Positions 17,471 through 25,877 of a DNA stretch of 54,593 bases are shown here, piece after piece. The notes under the pieces are model-generated. The model was not told the origin of the DNA. It made no database searches and worked only from the letters and a program-made list of their open reading frames with translations. Origin of the DNA: Acidimicrobiales bacterium (lineage in GTDB: Bacteria > Actinomycetota > Acidimicrobiia > Acidimicrobiales > SZUA-35); NCBI GenBank assembly GCA_013003535.1, contig JABDIY010000081.1:1-54593 (forward strand). The letters run 5' to 3'. A program made the position numbers and the translations under genes. The first letter of the stretch is position 1. Every line of letters starts with the position of its first letter.

Positions 17471-18267
17471 CAATTCTCAGCAAACACCACGGCCTCGGAA
17501 ACGACTTCCTGGTAGCGGTGGAACCTCCACGCTCGCTCAACCCCACCGATGCGCTGGCGTGGTGTGATCGGCGACGAGGGGTAGGCGCTGACGGTCTTAT
17601 TGCGGCCGAGCCCCTCTCCTCAGACGGTTCACTGTGGTCGATGACGTTGTGGAACGCCGACGGTAGCCGAGCTGAAGTATCGGGAAACGGGATCCGTTGC
17701 ATGGCACAGGCGATCGTGCAACGGCAAGGTGCCGACGCCACCACTACTCTCAACGTCCGAACCGACGGCGGCATGCGACAGCTGGAGATCTGGCCCGATC
17801 GGAGGAGTGGCGTTCATTTCGCCAAGGTGTCCATGGGGCAGGCGACTGACGGCCCCGAACCCTATGGAAAATGGGAACTCTTCGGGCTCGACCCCATCCG
17901 TCAGTGCACGGTAGACATCGGCAATCCGCACTTGGTAGTCGAGATCGAAGATCCCGAAATGATTGATCTCCGGGCCATTGGTCCGGAGATCGAGACCAGC
18001 TACGACGCCGGAATCAACCTCCACCTGATCCGCGTAGACGACCCCGAGCACATCACGTTGTTCGTCTGGGAACGCGGTGCGGGGATAACCGAAGCGTGCG
18101 GGTCCGGTGCGTCCGCCGCGGGCTGGGCCACACACCGCTGGGGCCTCACCGGTCCAGAAATCATCGTGCGTCAACCGGGTGGAGATGCCAAGGTGGAGGT
18201 AACGCCAGACGAGGTCTTCCTCACCGGCCCTACCACCTATGTCGCAACGATCGACGTGTCGGACTGA
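17467..18267 (+). CDS. dapF: Diaminopimelate epimerase
   Basis: Interconverts LL- and meso-diaminopimelate, the last step before lysine and the source of the peptidoglycan cross-linking residue. The two catalytic Cys are visible in SGNGIRCMAQA and EACGSGASAA. It is 266 aa, normal length. The start overlaps the miaA stop (ATGA) and hflX starts 1 bp after the stop. Other genes of the succinylase branch (dapC, dapD, dapE) lie within the next 7 kb. Confidence 0.96.
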   Translation: MTILSKHHGLGNDFLVAVEPPRSLNPTDALAWCDRRRGVGADGLIAAEPLSSDGSLWSMTLWNADGSRAEVSGNGIRCMAQAIVQRQGADATTTLNVRTDGGMRQLEIWPDRRSGVHFAKVSMGQATDGPEPYGKWELFGLDPIRQCTVDIGNPHLVVEIEDPEMIDLRAIGPEIETSYDAGINLHLIRVDDPEHITLFVWERGAGITEACGSGASAAGWATHRWGLTGPEIIVRQPGGDAKVEVTPDEVFLTGPTTYVATIDVSD

Positions 18268-18268
18268 G

Positions 18269-19723
18269 ATGAGCATGGAAGAAACAGGCGAGAACACAAC
18301 CGAAATGTATGCCCCCGTGCCGGGATCTTGGTGGGACACTGCGCCGCGGTCCAGCTCCGCTCAGGATCAGCTTGCCGATCCCGATGATGGGGACGACTTC
18401 GATTTCGACGACGATGACGTCACCCACCGCGGCGCCTTCGGCGACTACGGCGGCGAGATCCGCGGCGGTTTCCTCGACCGCGCTTTCCGGGAACGAATCG
18501 TGGTGGTCGGGATGGCTCACAGTGGTCGAGACCCTCTGGCTGCTGAAGCCTCGCTCGACGAGCTGGAACTGCTGGTCGATACCGCAGGAGCGGACTCGGT
18601 CGCTCGGATCATGCAGCGCCGTGACAGTCCTGACCGGGCAACGTTCGTCGGTAAGGGCAAAGTTGAAGAGATCCTCAACAAAGCGCTCGAGTTAGATGCT
18701 GACACCGTTGTTTTCGACGACGAACTCACCCCAGCCCAGCAGTTCAACCTCGAGAAGATCTTGGGTCGGTCGGCGCTGGATCGCACGGCCGTCATCCTGG
18801 ATATCTTTGCCCAACACGCCACCTCTAGTGAGGGCAAGACGCAGGTTGAACTGGCCCAGCTTCGCTACAACCTTCCGCGGTTGCGTGGCAAGAAGGCATT
18901 CAGCCAGCAAGGTGGCGGGATCGGTACCCGCGGGCCAGGCGAAACACAGCTCGAGACCGATCGACGGCGTTTGGTCCGACGAATCCACAAACTTGAACGC
19001 GACCTTCGCAGCATCAGCGATCGGCGGGAAAACCAACGCAAGGCTCGCCACCGCTCCCCGTACTCTGTGGTTTCCATCGTGGGGTACACCAACGCCGGCA
19101 AATCCACGTTGCTGAAATGCCTCACCAGTGCCGAGGTCAAAGTGGCCGACCAGCTGTTTGCAACCGTAGATCCCACAACGCGCAAGTTCGGCCTTCCCGG
19201 CGGTGAGCAGATTTTGCTCACCGACACCGTCGGGTTCGTCAAGAAGCTTCCCCACACGTTGGTCGAGGCGTTCAAATCTACGCTCGAAGTAGCCGCCAGC
19301 GCCGACCTCTTGGTCCATGTCGTCGATGGTGCCGGAGTGGACCCCGATGGTCACATCCTGGCGGTACGCGAAGTTCTGCAAAGTATCGGGGCCGGCGAAG
19401 TGGAGCAACTGTTGGTCTTCAACAAGCTCGATGCCTCGCCCGAGGTGAAACGGATGGTGGATCTCAATCCTGGCTCGGTCGGAATCTCCGCTAAGACCGG
19501 CGCCGGGATCGACGACCTCCTCATCGCCATTGGCGATCGGCTCCGAGCTGGCTCCGAACTGTATGAGCTGGTGATCCCCTTCGCCCGGGGGGATCTGATG
19601 GCATCGGTGCATCGGGAGGGCGAAGTCCTCGCAGAATCCAACGATGGAAATGGCATGCGTTTCACCGCGCGACTTTCGTCCGAGTCCGCCGCCCGGCTCG
19701 GAGAATGGGTCGTCGGTGACTGA
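18269..19723 (+). CDS. hflX: Ribosome-associated GTPase HflX
   Basis: GTPase that binds the 50S subunit and rescues or splits stalled or hibernating ribosomes. The protein has an acidic N-terminal extension (DDGDDFDFDDDD), the HflX domain with RDSPDRATFVGKGKVEEI, the Gly-rich GGGIGTRGPGETQLE linker, and a G domain with G1 GYTNAGKST, G3 DTVGF and G4 NKLD. From ATG 18269 it has 484 aa; ATG 18275 is also possible. It overlaps dapC by 8 bp. The acidic extension is longer than in E. coli but common in actinobacteria. Confidence 0.95.
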   Translation: MSMEETGENTTEMYAPVPGSWWDTAPRSSSAQDQLADPDDGDDFDFDDDDVTHRGAFGDYGGEIRGGFLDRAFRERIVVVGMAHSGRDPLAAEASLDELELLVDTAGADSVARIMQRRDSPDRATFVGKGKVEEILNKALELDADTVVFDDELTPAQQFNLEKILGRSALDRTAVILDIFAQHATSSEGKTQVELAQLRYNLPRLRGKKAFSQQGGGIGTRGPGETQLETDRRRLVRRIHKLERDLRSISDRRENQRKARHRSPYSVVSIVGYTNAGKSTLLKCLTSAEVKVADQLFATVDPTTRKFGLPGGEQILLTDTVGFVKKLPHTLVEAFKSTLEVAASADLLVHVVDGAGVDPDGHILAVREVLQSIGAGEVEQLLVFNKLDASPEVKRMVDLNPGSVGISAKTGAGIDDLLIAIGDRLRAGSELYELVIPFARGDLMASVHREGEVLAESNDGNGMRFTARLSSESAARLGEWVVGD

Positions 19724-20906
19724 CGAAGCCACCAGTTCTGTTGGGGGCTTCGTTCCTCCGCCCAGTTCTGTTGGGGGCTTCGTTCCTCCGCCCAGTTCTG
19801 CTGGGGGCTTCGTTCCTCCGCTCAGTTCTGTTGGGGGCTTCGTTCCTCCGCCCTATCCCTACGATCGGCTCGATGAGATCAAGGCGATCGCGGCCCGGCA
19901 TGCTAACGGAGGCGTTGACCTTTCGATCGGAACTCCTACCGACGCTCCGCCAGACGATGTGATCGCGGCGCTGTCGTCTTCCAACAGCGAGCGGGGGTAC
20001 CCGCCTTCGATCGGAACCGTCGAATTTCGCGATGCGGCAGCCGCCTGGCTGAATCGACGGGTTGGAACCGATCTCGGTCCCGGAGATGTCCGAGCCACCA
20101 TCGGATCCAAAGAGTTTGTCGCGGGACTCCCGCACTGGCTCAGACTTCGCTCACCGGATCGAGACACCGTGCTGTACCCCCAGATCAGTTATCCGTCCTA
20201 CGCGATGGGCGCCACCCTGGCCGGTTGTCGGGCGGTTCCGATTCCGATCAACGAGCACTCACAAACCGAACTCTCGGCGATCGACCCCGCCGACGTCAGC
20301 CGGGCGCTCTGCCTGTGGGTCAGCTCGCCAGGCAACCCAACGGGAGCCCTCGATGATCTCTCCGCTGCTGCGGAGTGGGGACGCACCAATGGGGTGCCGG
20401 TGGTTTCGGACGAGTGCTACATCGAGTTCACATGGAATGGTCCACCGCGCAGCATCCTCGAATCCGGGAACGACGGGGTCATCGCTGTTCATTCCCTGTC
20501 CAAGCGTTCAAACCTCGCCGGAGTCCGCAGCGGCTTCTATGCCGGAGATCAGGACTTGATCAATTACATCAGCGAGGTAAGAAAGCACGCAGGGTTCATT
20601 CCCCCCGGCCCAGTGCAGGCGGCCGCGATCGCAGCATTCAGCGACCAGGTGCACGTGGACGCTCAGCGAAACCGGTACTTCCGGCGGCTGCAAACGATGC
20701 AAGCATTGTTGCGAGACCGAATGGGTGTGGACGTGGCGCTACCCGATGGCAGCTTCTACCTGTGGGTACCGGCACCGGGCGGCGATGCATGGGGGTTCGC
20801 CGAAACCCTGGCCGAAGAACTGGGGATTGTCACCAGCCCTGGAGAGTTCTATGGCGACGCGGCTACCGACCACGTCCGCATTGCCCTCGTCCGAGATACC
20901 CCCTGA
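19716..20906 (+). CDS. dapC: Succinyldiaminopimelate transaminase
   Basis: PLP-dependent class I/II aminotransferase making N-succinyl-LL-diaminopimelate. Core motifs are WVSSPGNPTGALDD, SDECYIEF and HSLSKRSNLAGVRSGF with the PLP-binding Lys, plus the C-terminal PDGSFYLWVPAPGG. The start is the GTG at 19716, overlapping the hflX stop. The true family N-terminus is FVPPPYPYDRLDE; here it is preceded by extra in-frame copies of a 10-residue unit SSVGGFVPPP (four in total), encoded by a 30-bp tandem repeat. That adds about 40 residues to an otherwise standard enzyme. Its position next to dapF and close to dapD and dapE supports the assignment. Confidence 0.92.
   Translation: MTDEATSSVGGFVPPPSSVGGFVPPPSSAGGFVPPLSSVGGFVPPPYPYDRLDEIKAIAARHANGGVDLSIGTPTDAPPDDVIAALSSSNSERGYPPSIGTVEFRDAAAAWLNRRVGTDLGPGDVRATIGSKEFVAGLPHWLRLRSPDRDTVLYPQISYPSYAMGATLAGCRAVPIPINEHSQTELSAIDPADVSRALCLWVSSPGNPTGALDDLSAAAEWGRTNGVPVVSDECYIEFTWNGPPRSILESGNDGVIAVHSLSKRSNLAGVRSGFYAGDQDLINYISEVRKHAGFIPPGPVQAAAIAAFSDQVHVDAQRNRYFRRLQTMQALLRDRMGVDVALPDGSFYLWVPAPGGDAWGFAETLAEELGIVTSPGEFYGDAATDHVRIALVRDTP
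19734..19853 (+). repeat. Four-copy 30-bp in-frame tandem repeat in dapC
   Basis: Four contiguous 30-bp units begin AGTTCTGTTGGGGGC and end CTCCGCCC. The third unit differs at two positions (a T-to-C and a C-to-T); the others are identical. Each unit encodes SSVGGFVPPP. The last unit runs straight into the conserved FVPPPYPYDRL start of the enzyme, so the array seems to have grown by duplicating the native 5' end. Confidence 0.95.
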
Positions 20907-20992
20907 ATTTCTAACGTACCGCACGCCTTGACGTCGTCCCCAGCAGACTGAACCCAGATCACTGGTTGAGACCAAACCGTCAGCGGCCACGG

Positions 20993-22807
20993 TCACCCGG
21001 GCACGATCCGCAGTACTTGATCGCCACCCCCACCGTTACTGGTGGTGACGAGCAGGCTGCCGTCGGGAGAAGCGGTCACGGCCCGCAGCCGCCCGTACTC
21101 GCCCCGGATCACCATCTGTTGACCGCGGTAGACGCCGCGGGAGTTGAAAAAGAGAATTCGCAAACTGCTGTCTTTGAGTGAAGCGACCGCAAGCCCATTC
21201 TCCCAAGAACCCCACTGCTTCCCAGAAAGAAACGTTGCTCCCGACAAAGCGAGGGTCGGCGCTCCCGTGGCCCAGGCCGCACTCACGGCCGTCGGGAATT
21301 CTCGAGTGTCGGTCATCGGGACCGACTCGTTGTAGCCGGGCACGGGGTTCCAGCCGTAGTTCCCGCCAGGGTCGATCTGGTTGACCTCGTCGTCCCGGGT
21401 CGGACCATGTTCGGCGGTCCAAATGGCACGGGTGCTGGGATGAACAGCCACCCCTTGAACGTTCCGGTGGCCGAAGCTCAGGAGTTTTCGAGTGTTCGGA
21501 TCGGAGGAAGCGCTGAATGGGTTGCTGGAAACTCCCGCGCCGGTGAAGCGGTCAACTCGGAGGGTCTTACCTCCCAAGCTGGTGAGGTTCTGGGGAAGGG
21601 AACCGATTGCCGCATCACCTGTTCCCACAATCAGCTGACCAGAAGCGTCTATCTCCAATTGGCAACCGCCGTGGCGACCAGAACCGATGGGGATGCCGGC
21701 AACGAGCGGATCGGCAACACGGGTAGCCGCACTGGTGCCGACATCCAGAGTCCAAGCAATCACTTGGATCTCTCGAGGGCTCGAGTGCCCCTGGCACGTA
21801 TAGAAACGCCGGTTGCCAGCAAAGTCCGGATCGAGCGCCATTCCCATCAAGCCGGTTTCGCCGTTGGCAAAGAGGTCAGCAAAGTCTGCGATCACAGATC
21901 GGCGGGACCCATCGGGTGGGCTAAGCGACAGCGCTCCACTTCTCTCGGCGATGAGGATGTCGCCACCGGGAAGTGCCAGAACATCCCACGGAATGGTGAG
22001 TCCAACGGATCGGCCAGGCTCGATGGAAACCGTTGGGGGTTCCGCAAAGCGGTTTCGATACTCGGCCGATGCCATGACGGGTGCGATCAGGTCGACCAAC
22101 GATGCTCCCCGCCTCACTTGGTCAGCCCAGTACGCTGCTCCGCTCGGCTCCGGGAGACGCTGCAATAAACCGAGGTACACGGCCGTGACTGCAACTTCTG
22201 GATCCCTGCGGATGCGATGCTCGGGCGACTCACTGACTGCCACCACGAAACCGGGCAGAGTTAGCTGTCCGGATGCGATGAGGTCGATCCAGTAGGCCAA
22301 ACCGGAGGTGTCTGGCGGGCGCCCCAGAACCCGGCCATACACCGCCGTCACAACTTCGGCGTCTGACGAAGCTGACGACAGCGCGGCAAATTCGCTGCTG
22401 CGCAGGAACTCGACCGCCAGCTGTTCCAGTGTGGCTCCGCCCTGGCGCACGCCCACCCAGTAGCGCAACCCGCTGAGATCCGGCGTACGACCAAAGACGC
22501 TGTAGTAGAGCCGCGTAACCGGGGCCACCGTTCCGCCGAATTCCGGGGAGGTCACCAGCTCGTTGTAGACCGCCACCGGCGACGTTCCGTTCCGGATGAG
22601 CCCCGACCAATACCGCAGCCCGGCCTCATCGGCGCTGCGGCCGAGCACGTCACTGTAGGCCTGATCCACAAACAGCTCGACGGTGGCGAACCGACCTCCA
22701 ACTGGGCCTGCGATTTCCTGGGCTGCAACCGGCTGACTCGAGAATGGCGACGTTATGGCGACGAGGCAAAACGTCACGAGGACAGCCGACCAACGCTCTG
22801 CTGACAT
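20993..22807 (-). CDS. Secreted DUF4214 (x4) - PQQ-dependent sugar dehydrogenase-like fusion
   Basis: A 604-aa exported protein. Residues 1-30 form a signal peptide ending VAAQE. Residues about 35-265 hold four DUF4214-type repeats, each with the pattern YxxVLGRxxDxxGLxYW (VLGRSADEAGLRYW, VFGRTPDLSGLRYW, VLGRPPDTSGLAYW, LLQRLPEPSGAAYW). The rest is a six-bladed propeller of the soluble glucose/aldose dehydrogenase (GSDH, YliI) family: GDILIAERSG, GLMGMALDPDF, GRHGGCQLEID, FGHRNVQGVAVHP, EHGPTRDDEVNQI and GGNYGWNPVPGYN. Quinoprotein oxidation of sugars outside the cell is the likely role; substrate and cofactor use are inferred. Divergent from dapD with 46 bp between starts. Confidence 0.88.
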   Translation of the reverse strand: MSAERWSAVLVTFCLVAITSPFSSQPVAAQEIAGPVGGRFATVELFVDQAYSDVLGRSADEAGLRYWSGLIRNGTSPVAVYNELVTSPEFGGTVAPVTRLYYSVFGRTPDLSGLRYWVGVRQGGATLEQLAVEFLRSSEFAALSSASSDAEVVTAVYGRVLGRPPDTSGLAYWIDLIASGQLTLPGFVVAVSESPEHRIRRDPEVAVTAVYLGLLQRLPEPSGAAYWADQVRRGASLVDLIAPVMASAEYRNRFAEPPTVSIEPGRSVGLTIPWDVLALPGGDILIAERSGALSLSPPDGSRRSVIADFADLFANGETGLMGMALDPDFAGNRRFYTCQGHSSPREIQVIAWTLDVGTSAATRVADPLVAGIPIGSGRHGGCQLEIDASGQLIVGTGDAAIGSLPQNLTSLGGKTLRVDRFTGAGVSSNPFSASSDPNTRKLLSFGHRNVQGVAVHPSTRAIWTAEHGPTRDDEVNQIDPGGNYGWNPVPGYNESVPMTDTREFPTAVSAAWATGAPTLALSGATFLSGKQWGSWENGLAVASLKDSSLRILFFNSRGVYRGQQMVIRGEYGRLRAVTASPDGSLLVTTSNGGGGDQVLRIVPG

Positions 22808-22853
22808 GGGAATCCAACCTAGCAAGGGCGGCTGATCGCTAGGCTTCACCACC

Positions 22854-23678
22854 GTGACCAGCGAACTGCAGACCAAGATCGAAGCCATGTGGGAAAAGAA
22901 AGACACATTGGGCGCAAGTGACGCCGAGGCTTTCGCCACGGTCAGCGAAGCGATCGACCTGCTCGATACGGGGGCCGAACGAGTTGCCGAGATTGCGCCC
23001 GATGGATCGGTCAAAGTGAATCAGTGGTTGAAATATGCCGTTCTCATGCTCTTCAAACTCACTTCGATGGAGACGATCGAGCTCGGCCCGTTCGAGTTCG
23101 CCGACAAGATCCCTTTGAAGCGGAACTACATGGCCCAGGGGGTTCGCGTGGTCCCCGGAGCGAGCGCCCGCTGGGGTAGCTACCAGGCGCCGGGCGTTGT
23201 GATGATGCCGAGTTATGTGAATATCGGTGCCCACGTCGGAGCAAACTCCATGGTGGACACGTGGGCCACCGTCGGTTCGTGCGCCCAGATTGGGGCCAAC
23301 GTGCACTTGTCGGGCGGTGTCGGCATCGGTGGTGTCCTAGAACCAGCTCAGGCTGCGCCGGTCATCGTCGAGGATGACTGCCTCATCGGAAGCCGCTGCA
23401 TCGTGGCCGAAGGAGCGCGCGTCGGGAAGGGTTCGGTGCTGGGGGCTGGCGCGATTCTCACGGGGTCGATCCCTGTGATCGATGCAGAAACTGGCGAGGA
23501 ACTGGCGCGGGGGCAGGTGCCGGCGAACGTCGTTGCTGTTTCCGCCACCCGAAGCCGAGCCTTTGCCGGCGGAACCTATGGCCTGCCGTGCGTTCTCGTG
23601 ATCAAAAGGCTCGAGGAGGGTCAGCGGCATGACAAGAGCGCTCTGAACGACATCCTTCGCGGGCACGGAGCCCTCTGA
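22854..23678 (+). CDS. dapD: Tetrahydrodipicolinate N-succinyltransferase
   Basis: Transfers succinyl from succinyl-CoA to tetrahydrodipicolinate, starting the succinylase branch of lysine synthesis. At 274 aa with GVRVVPGASARWGSY, a left-handed beta-helix of hexapeptide repeats (NIGAHVGANSMVDTWATVG), and HLSGGVGIGGVLEP, it matches the E. coli-type DapD and not the longer mycobacterial type. The start is a GTG without a clear ribosome site, 46 bp from the divergent start of the DUF4214 protein. Convergent with dapE. Confidence 0.95.
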   Translation: MTSELQTKIEAMWEKKDTLGASDAEAFATVSEAIDLLDTGAERVAEIAPDGSVKVNQWLKYAVLMLFKLTSMETIELGPFEFADKIPLKRNYMAQGVRVVPGASARWGSYQAPGVVMMPSYVNIGAHVGANSMVDTWATVGSCAQIGANVHLSGGVGIGGVLEPAQAAPVIVEDDCLIGSRCIVAEGARVGKGSVLGAGAILTGSIPVIDAETGEELARGQVPANVVAVSATRSRAFAGGTYGLPCVLVIKRLEEGQRHDKSALNDILRGHGAL

Positions 23679-23763
23679 CATGAACAGGTCACAGCTGGTC
23701 GGTACAAACCGGGTTCGGGGGCTGCTCTGAGGGCCCAGTCACCACTCGCTATTGGCACAGCGG

Positions 23764-24849
23764 TTACGCCACCGGTGTGGTGACGAGCTCGATGAGGGCG
23801 GCATAGGTTCGTTCGATGCTGTTTCGGTGAAGGTGCTCATTCTGGGTGTGCGCCACCGTCGGGTCACCGGGTCCGAAGTTCGTTGCCGGAATCCCTAGTT
23901 GAGCAAACCTGGCCACATCGGTCCAGCCGAGCTTCGCCGACTTCTGTCGCCCTGCGGCGGCGAGCGCAGCGAGAAGTGGATGATCCAGCGATGGCGGGCA
24001 GCAGGGCGCTCGATCGATCACCTCGATGGTGTCACCGCGATCGGGGTCGATATTTGCTCCGATCCATTTCAGGAAGGCGGCTTCGGCCTCGGCATCGGTC
24101 TGGTCGGGGGCGTAGCGGTGGTGGATGGTAACAACTGCGGAATCGGGAACAACGTTGCCCGCATGCCCTCCTTCCAGCCGGACTGCCTGAATGGACTCGA
24201 TGAAATGGCAGCCGTCTATCACGGGCTCGCGTGGCTTGTGATCGGCGAGCGCAGCGAGGAGGGGAGCAGCTCTATGGATGGCGTTGCTTCCCATCCACGG
24301 TCGTGCGGTGTGGGCTCGCTTTCCCAAAAAGTGTACGCGGACCCGCATCGTGCCCTGGCAGCCAGCCTCTACGTGGCCGTCTGTGGGCTCGCCGAGGATC
24401 ACACAATCTCCGGCGAGTAGATCAGGGTGCGCCTCTATGAGCTCACTCAGTCCGGAATGCTCGAGAGCCACTTCTTCTCGCGCATAGAAGACGAAGCTGA
24501 GGTCAACGGTAGGTTCGTGATCGGATTCAGGTCTCACGAGGTGCGCAATCTCGTGAAACACTGCAAGGCCGCCCTTCATGTCGGCCGAACCCACCCCGTA
24601 GAGCGTGTCACCGTCGATCCGAGCCGTGCCGTTGTCATTTACAGGCACCGTGTCGGTGTGCCCGGCCAATACTAAACGTTGGGGGAAACCCCAGCTGGTC
24701 CGCGCCACAAGGTTGTCCCCAATGCGGGTCACTTCGAGGTGGGGAAGCGTTTTGAGATCCCTCTCGAGCCAGTCGACGAACGGCGCCTCGGCGAAGCTCA
24801 CCGACTCAATGTCTACAAAATCAGCCGTCTTGGCCAGCAGATCGGTCAC
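23764..24849 (-). CDS. dapE: Succinyl-diaminopimelate desuccinylase
   Basis: Zinc M20-family hydrolase releasing LL-diaminopimelate from its succinyl form, between DapC and DapF. Metal ligands are visible in LAGHTDTVP, GVGSADMKGG, YAREEVALE (catalytic Glu pair), ILGEPTDG and AHTQNEHLH. The GTG start at 24849 gives 361 aa, normal for the family; a TTG at 24897 would add 16 residues and run into the lexA terminator. It is convergent with dapD and downstream of lexA on the same strand, separated by a terminator. Confidence 0.94.
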   Translation of the reverse strand: MTDLLAKTADFVDIESVSFAEAPFVDWLERDLKTLPHLEVTRIGDNLVARTSWGFPQRLVLAGHTDTVPVNDNGTARIDGDTLYGVGSADMKGGLAVFHEIAHLVRPESDHEPTVDLSFVFYAREEVALEHSGLSELIEAHPDLLAGDCVILGEPTDGHVEAGCQGTMRVRVHFLGKRAHTARPWMGSNAIHRAAPLLAALADHKPREPVIDGCHFIESIQAVRLEGGHAGNVVPDSAVVTIHHRYAPDQTDAEAEAAFLKWIGANIDPDRGDTIEVIDRAPCCPPSLDHPLLAALAAAGRQKSAKLGWTDVARFAQLGIPATNFGPGDPTVAHTQNEHLHRNSIERTYAALIELVTTPVA

Positions 24850-24895
24850 CGGAGCATGATAGGTGGCGGTCCAGGGAGTCCCGAGGGGTCCAGGC

Positions 24896-24932
24896 AAAAC
24901 GAACGAACCGGAACCTTACGGTCCCGGTTCGT
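24896..24932 (-). terminator. Rho-independent terminator of lexA
   Basis: Read leftward, a 13-position stem (ACGAACCGG... pairing with ...CCGGTTCGT, one internal A/C mismatch, 4-nt loop) is followed directly by TCGTTTT. It lies 90 bp past the lexA stop and just upstream of dapE, so it should end the lexA transcript. Confidence 0.85.
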
Positions 24933-25022
24933 GAGTCGGACATCCCCCTCCCGACTGACTTGAGGTTACCAAAGTGTGCCGCACGGCACAATGAGAATTT
25001 TCAGCCCACAGCGCGCAGGCCG

Positions 25023-25670
25023 CTACAGACGGCGCAGGACCGTCACGACTCGACCATAGATTGCTACCTCGTCGGGATCGAACGGCATGGGAGACAGATC
25101 GGCGTTTGAGGGAAGTAGGACGATCTTCTTGGTGCTCTCATCAACGCTGTACGTCTTGACGGTGGCCTCGTCTCCGGGAATCCCCGCTACCACTACGTCG
25201 CCGGCCTTGGCGGTGTTCTGAACATTGGCCACCACAAAATCCCCATCGAGTATCCCCGCATCGATCATGGAGTCACCTTTGACCCTCAACATGAAAAGAT
25301 CGCCGTCACCGGTGAAATCGGTGGGCAGAGGAAGGCTCTCTTCGATGTTTTGGGCGGCCAGAACATCTGTCCCAGCAGCTACGTCGCCGACGAGCGGAAC
25401 ATGACGCATTGGGCGCCGCTCTACATCGACCGCGCCGGTGGCGGAGTCCCAATTGACCCGCAAACCGCGCGGTGTTGCAGGATCTCTGGTGAGAAACCCC
25501 TTCTCCTGGAGGTTGTTGAGGTGGGTGTGGACCGTTGAGGAGGACCGCATCCCTACGTACTTGCCGATTTCTCGCACTGACGGTGGGTAGCCGTTGTCTT
25601 CCATGAAGGCCTCGATGAATTCGAGGATGCCGCGCTGGCGGCTCGTGAGATGGTGCTCAGATGCGGACAT
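25023..25670 (-). CDS. lexA: LexA repressor
   Basis: SOS transcriptional repressor and autoprotease (215 aa). The ATG at 25670 is chosen because GGAG lies 5 bases upstream. The N-terminal winged helix contains LTSRQRGILEFIE and PPSVREIGKYVG. The cleavage site is Ala99-Gly100 in GDVAAGTDV; the Ser-Lys dyad is Ser134 in KGDSMIDAG and Lys172 in DEATVKTY. The promoter region carries at least two LexA boxes, so it is autoregulated and shares its control region with the divergent LysM gene. The order lexA / LysM protein / nrdR is the same as Rv2720-Rv2719c-Rv2718c in Mycobacterium tuberculosis. Confidence 0.97.
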   Translation of the reverse strand: MSASEHHLTSRQRGILEFIEAFMEDNGYPPSVREIGKYVGMRSSSTVHTHLNNLQEKGFLTRDPATPRGLRVNWDSATGAVDVERRPMRHVPLVGDVAAGTDVLAAQNIEESLPLPTDFTGDGDLFMLRVKGDSMIDAGILDGDFVVANVQNTAKAGDVVVAGIPGDEATVKTYSVDESTKKIVLLPSNADLSPMPFDPDEVAIYGRVVTVLRRL

Positions 25671-25734
25671 GTTCTCCAGTATGACATAGACAGGCACACG
25701 TTTGTTCGATGTCATTCCCAATTGGGGGTTGTAG

Positions 25735-25748
25735 AGAACGACTGTTCG
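25735..25748. promoter_or_regulatory. LexA box 1 in lexA / LysM-gene intergenic region
   Basis: AGAACGACTGTTCG matches the CGAAC-N4-GTTCG operator with one mismatch in the outermost base. It lies 65 bp upstream of the lexA ATG. Confidence 0.75.
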
Positions 25749-25758
25749 GTCTAGGTTG

Positions 25759-25772
25759 CAAACGTATGTTCG
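25759..25772. promoter_or_regulatory. LexA box 2 in lexA / LysM-gene intergenic region
   Basis: CAAACGTATGTTCG matches the operator with one mismatch. It is 24 bp (centre to centre) from box 1, so two dimers could bind on nearly the same face of the helix. A third, weaker match (CACACGTTTGTTCG) is at 25695-25708, still upstream of lexA. Confidence 0.7.
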
Positions 25773-25877
25773 ATTCGGCCTTGCCAACCCCGAGCTTGCA
25801 GCTCGCACGGGGCGAGGAGAACCCCACCAGCCCCCTGTGGAAATTCCACTGTCACACCCCCGGAGGACAATTGCATC

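Noticed and set aside
18692-19732. Long minus-strand ORF across hflX (346 aa)
   Set aside because: It is a high-GC antisense shadow of hflX with no recognisable domain.
19734-19853. Possible CRISPR array
   Set aside because: The units are contiguous with no spacers and keep a coding frame.
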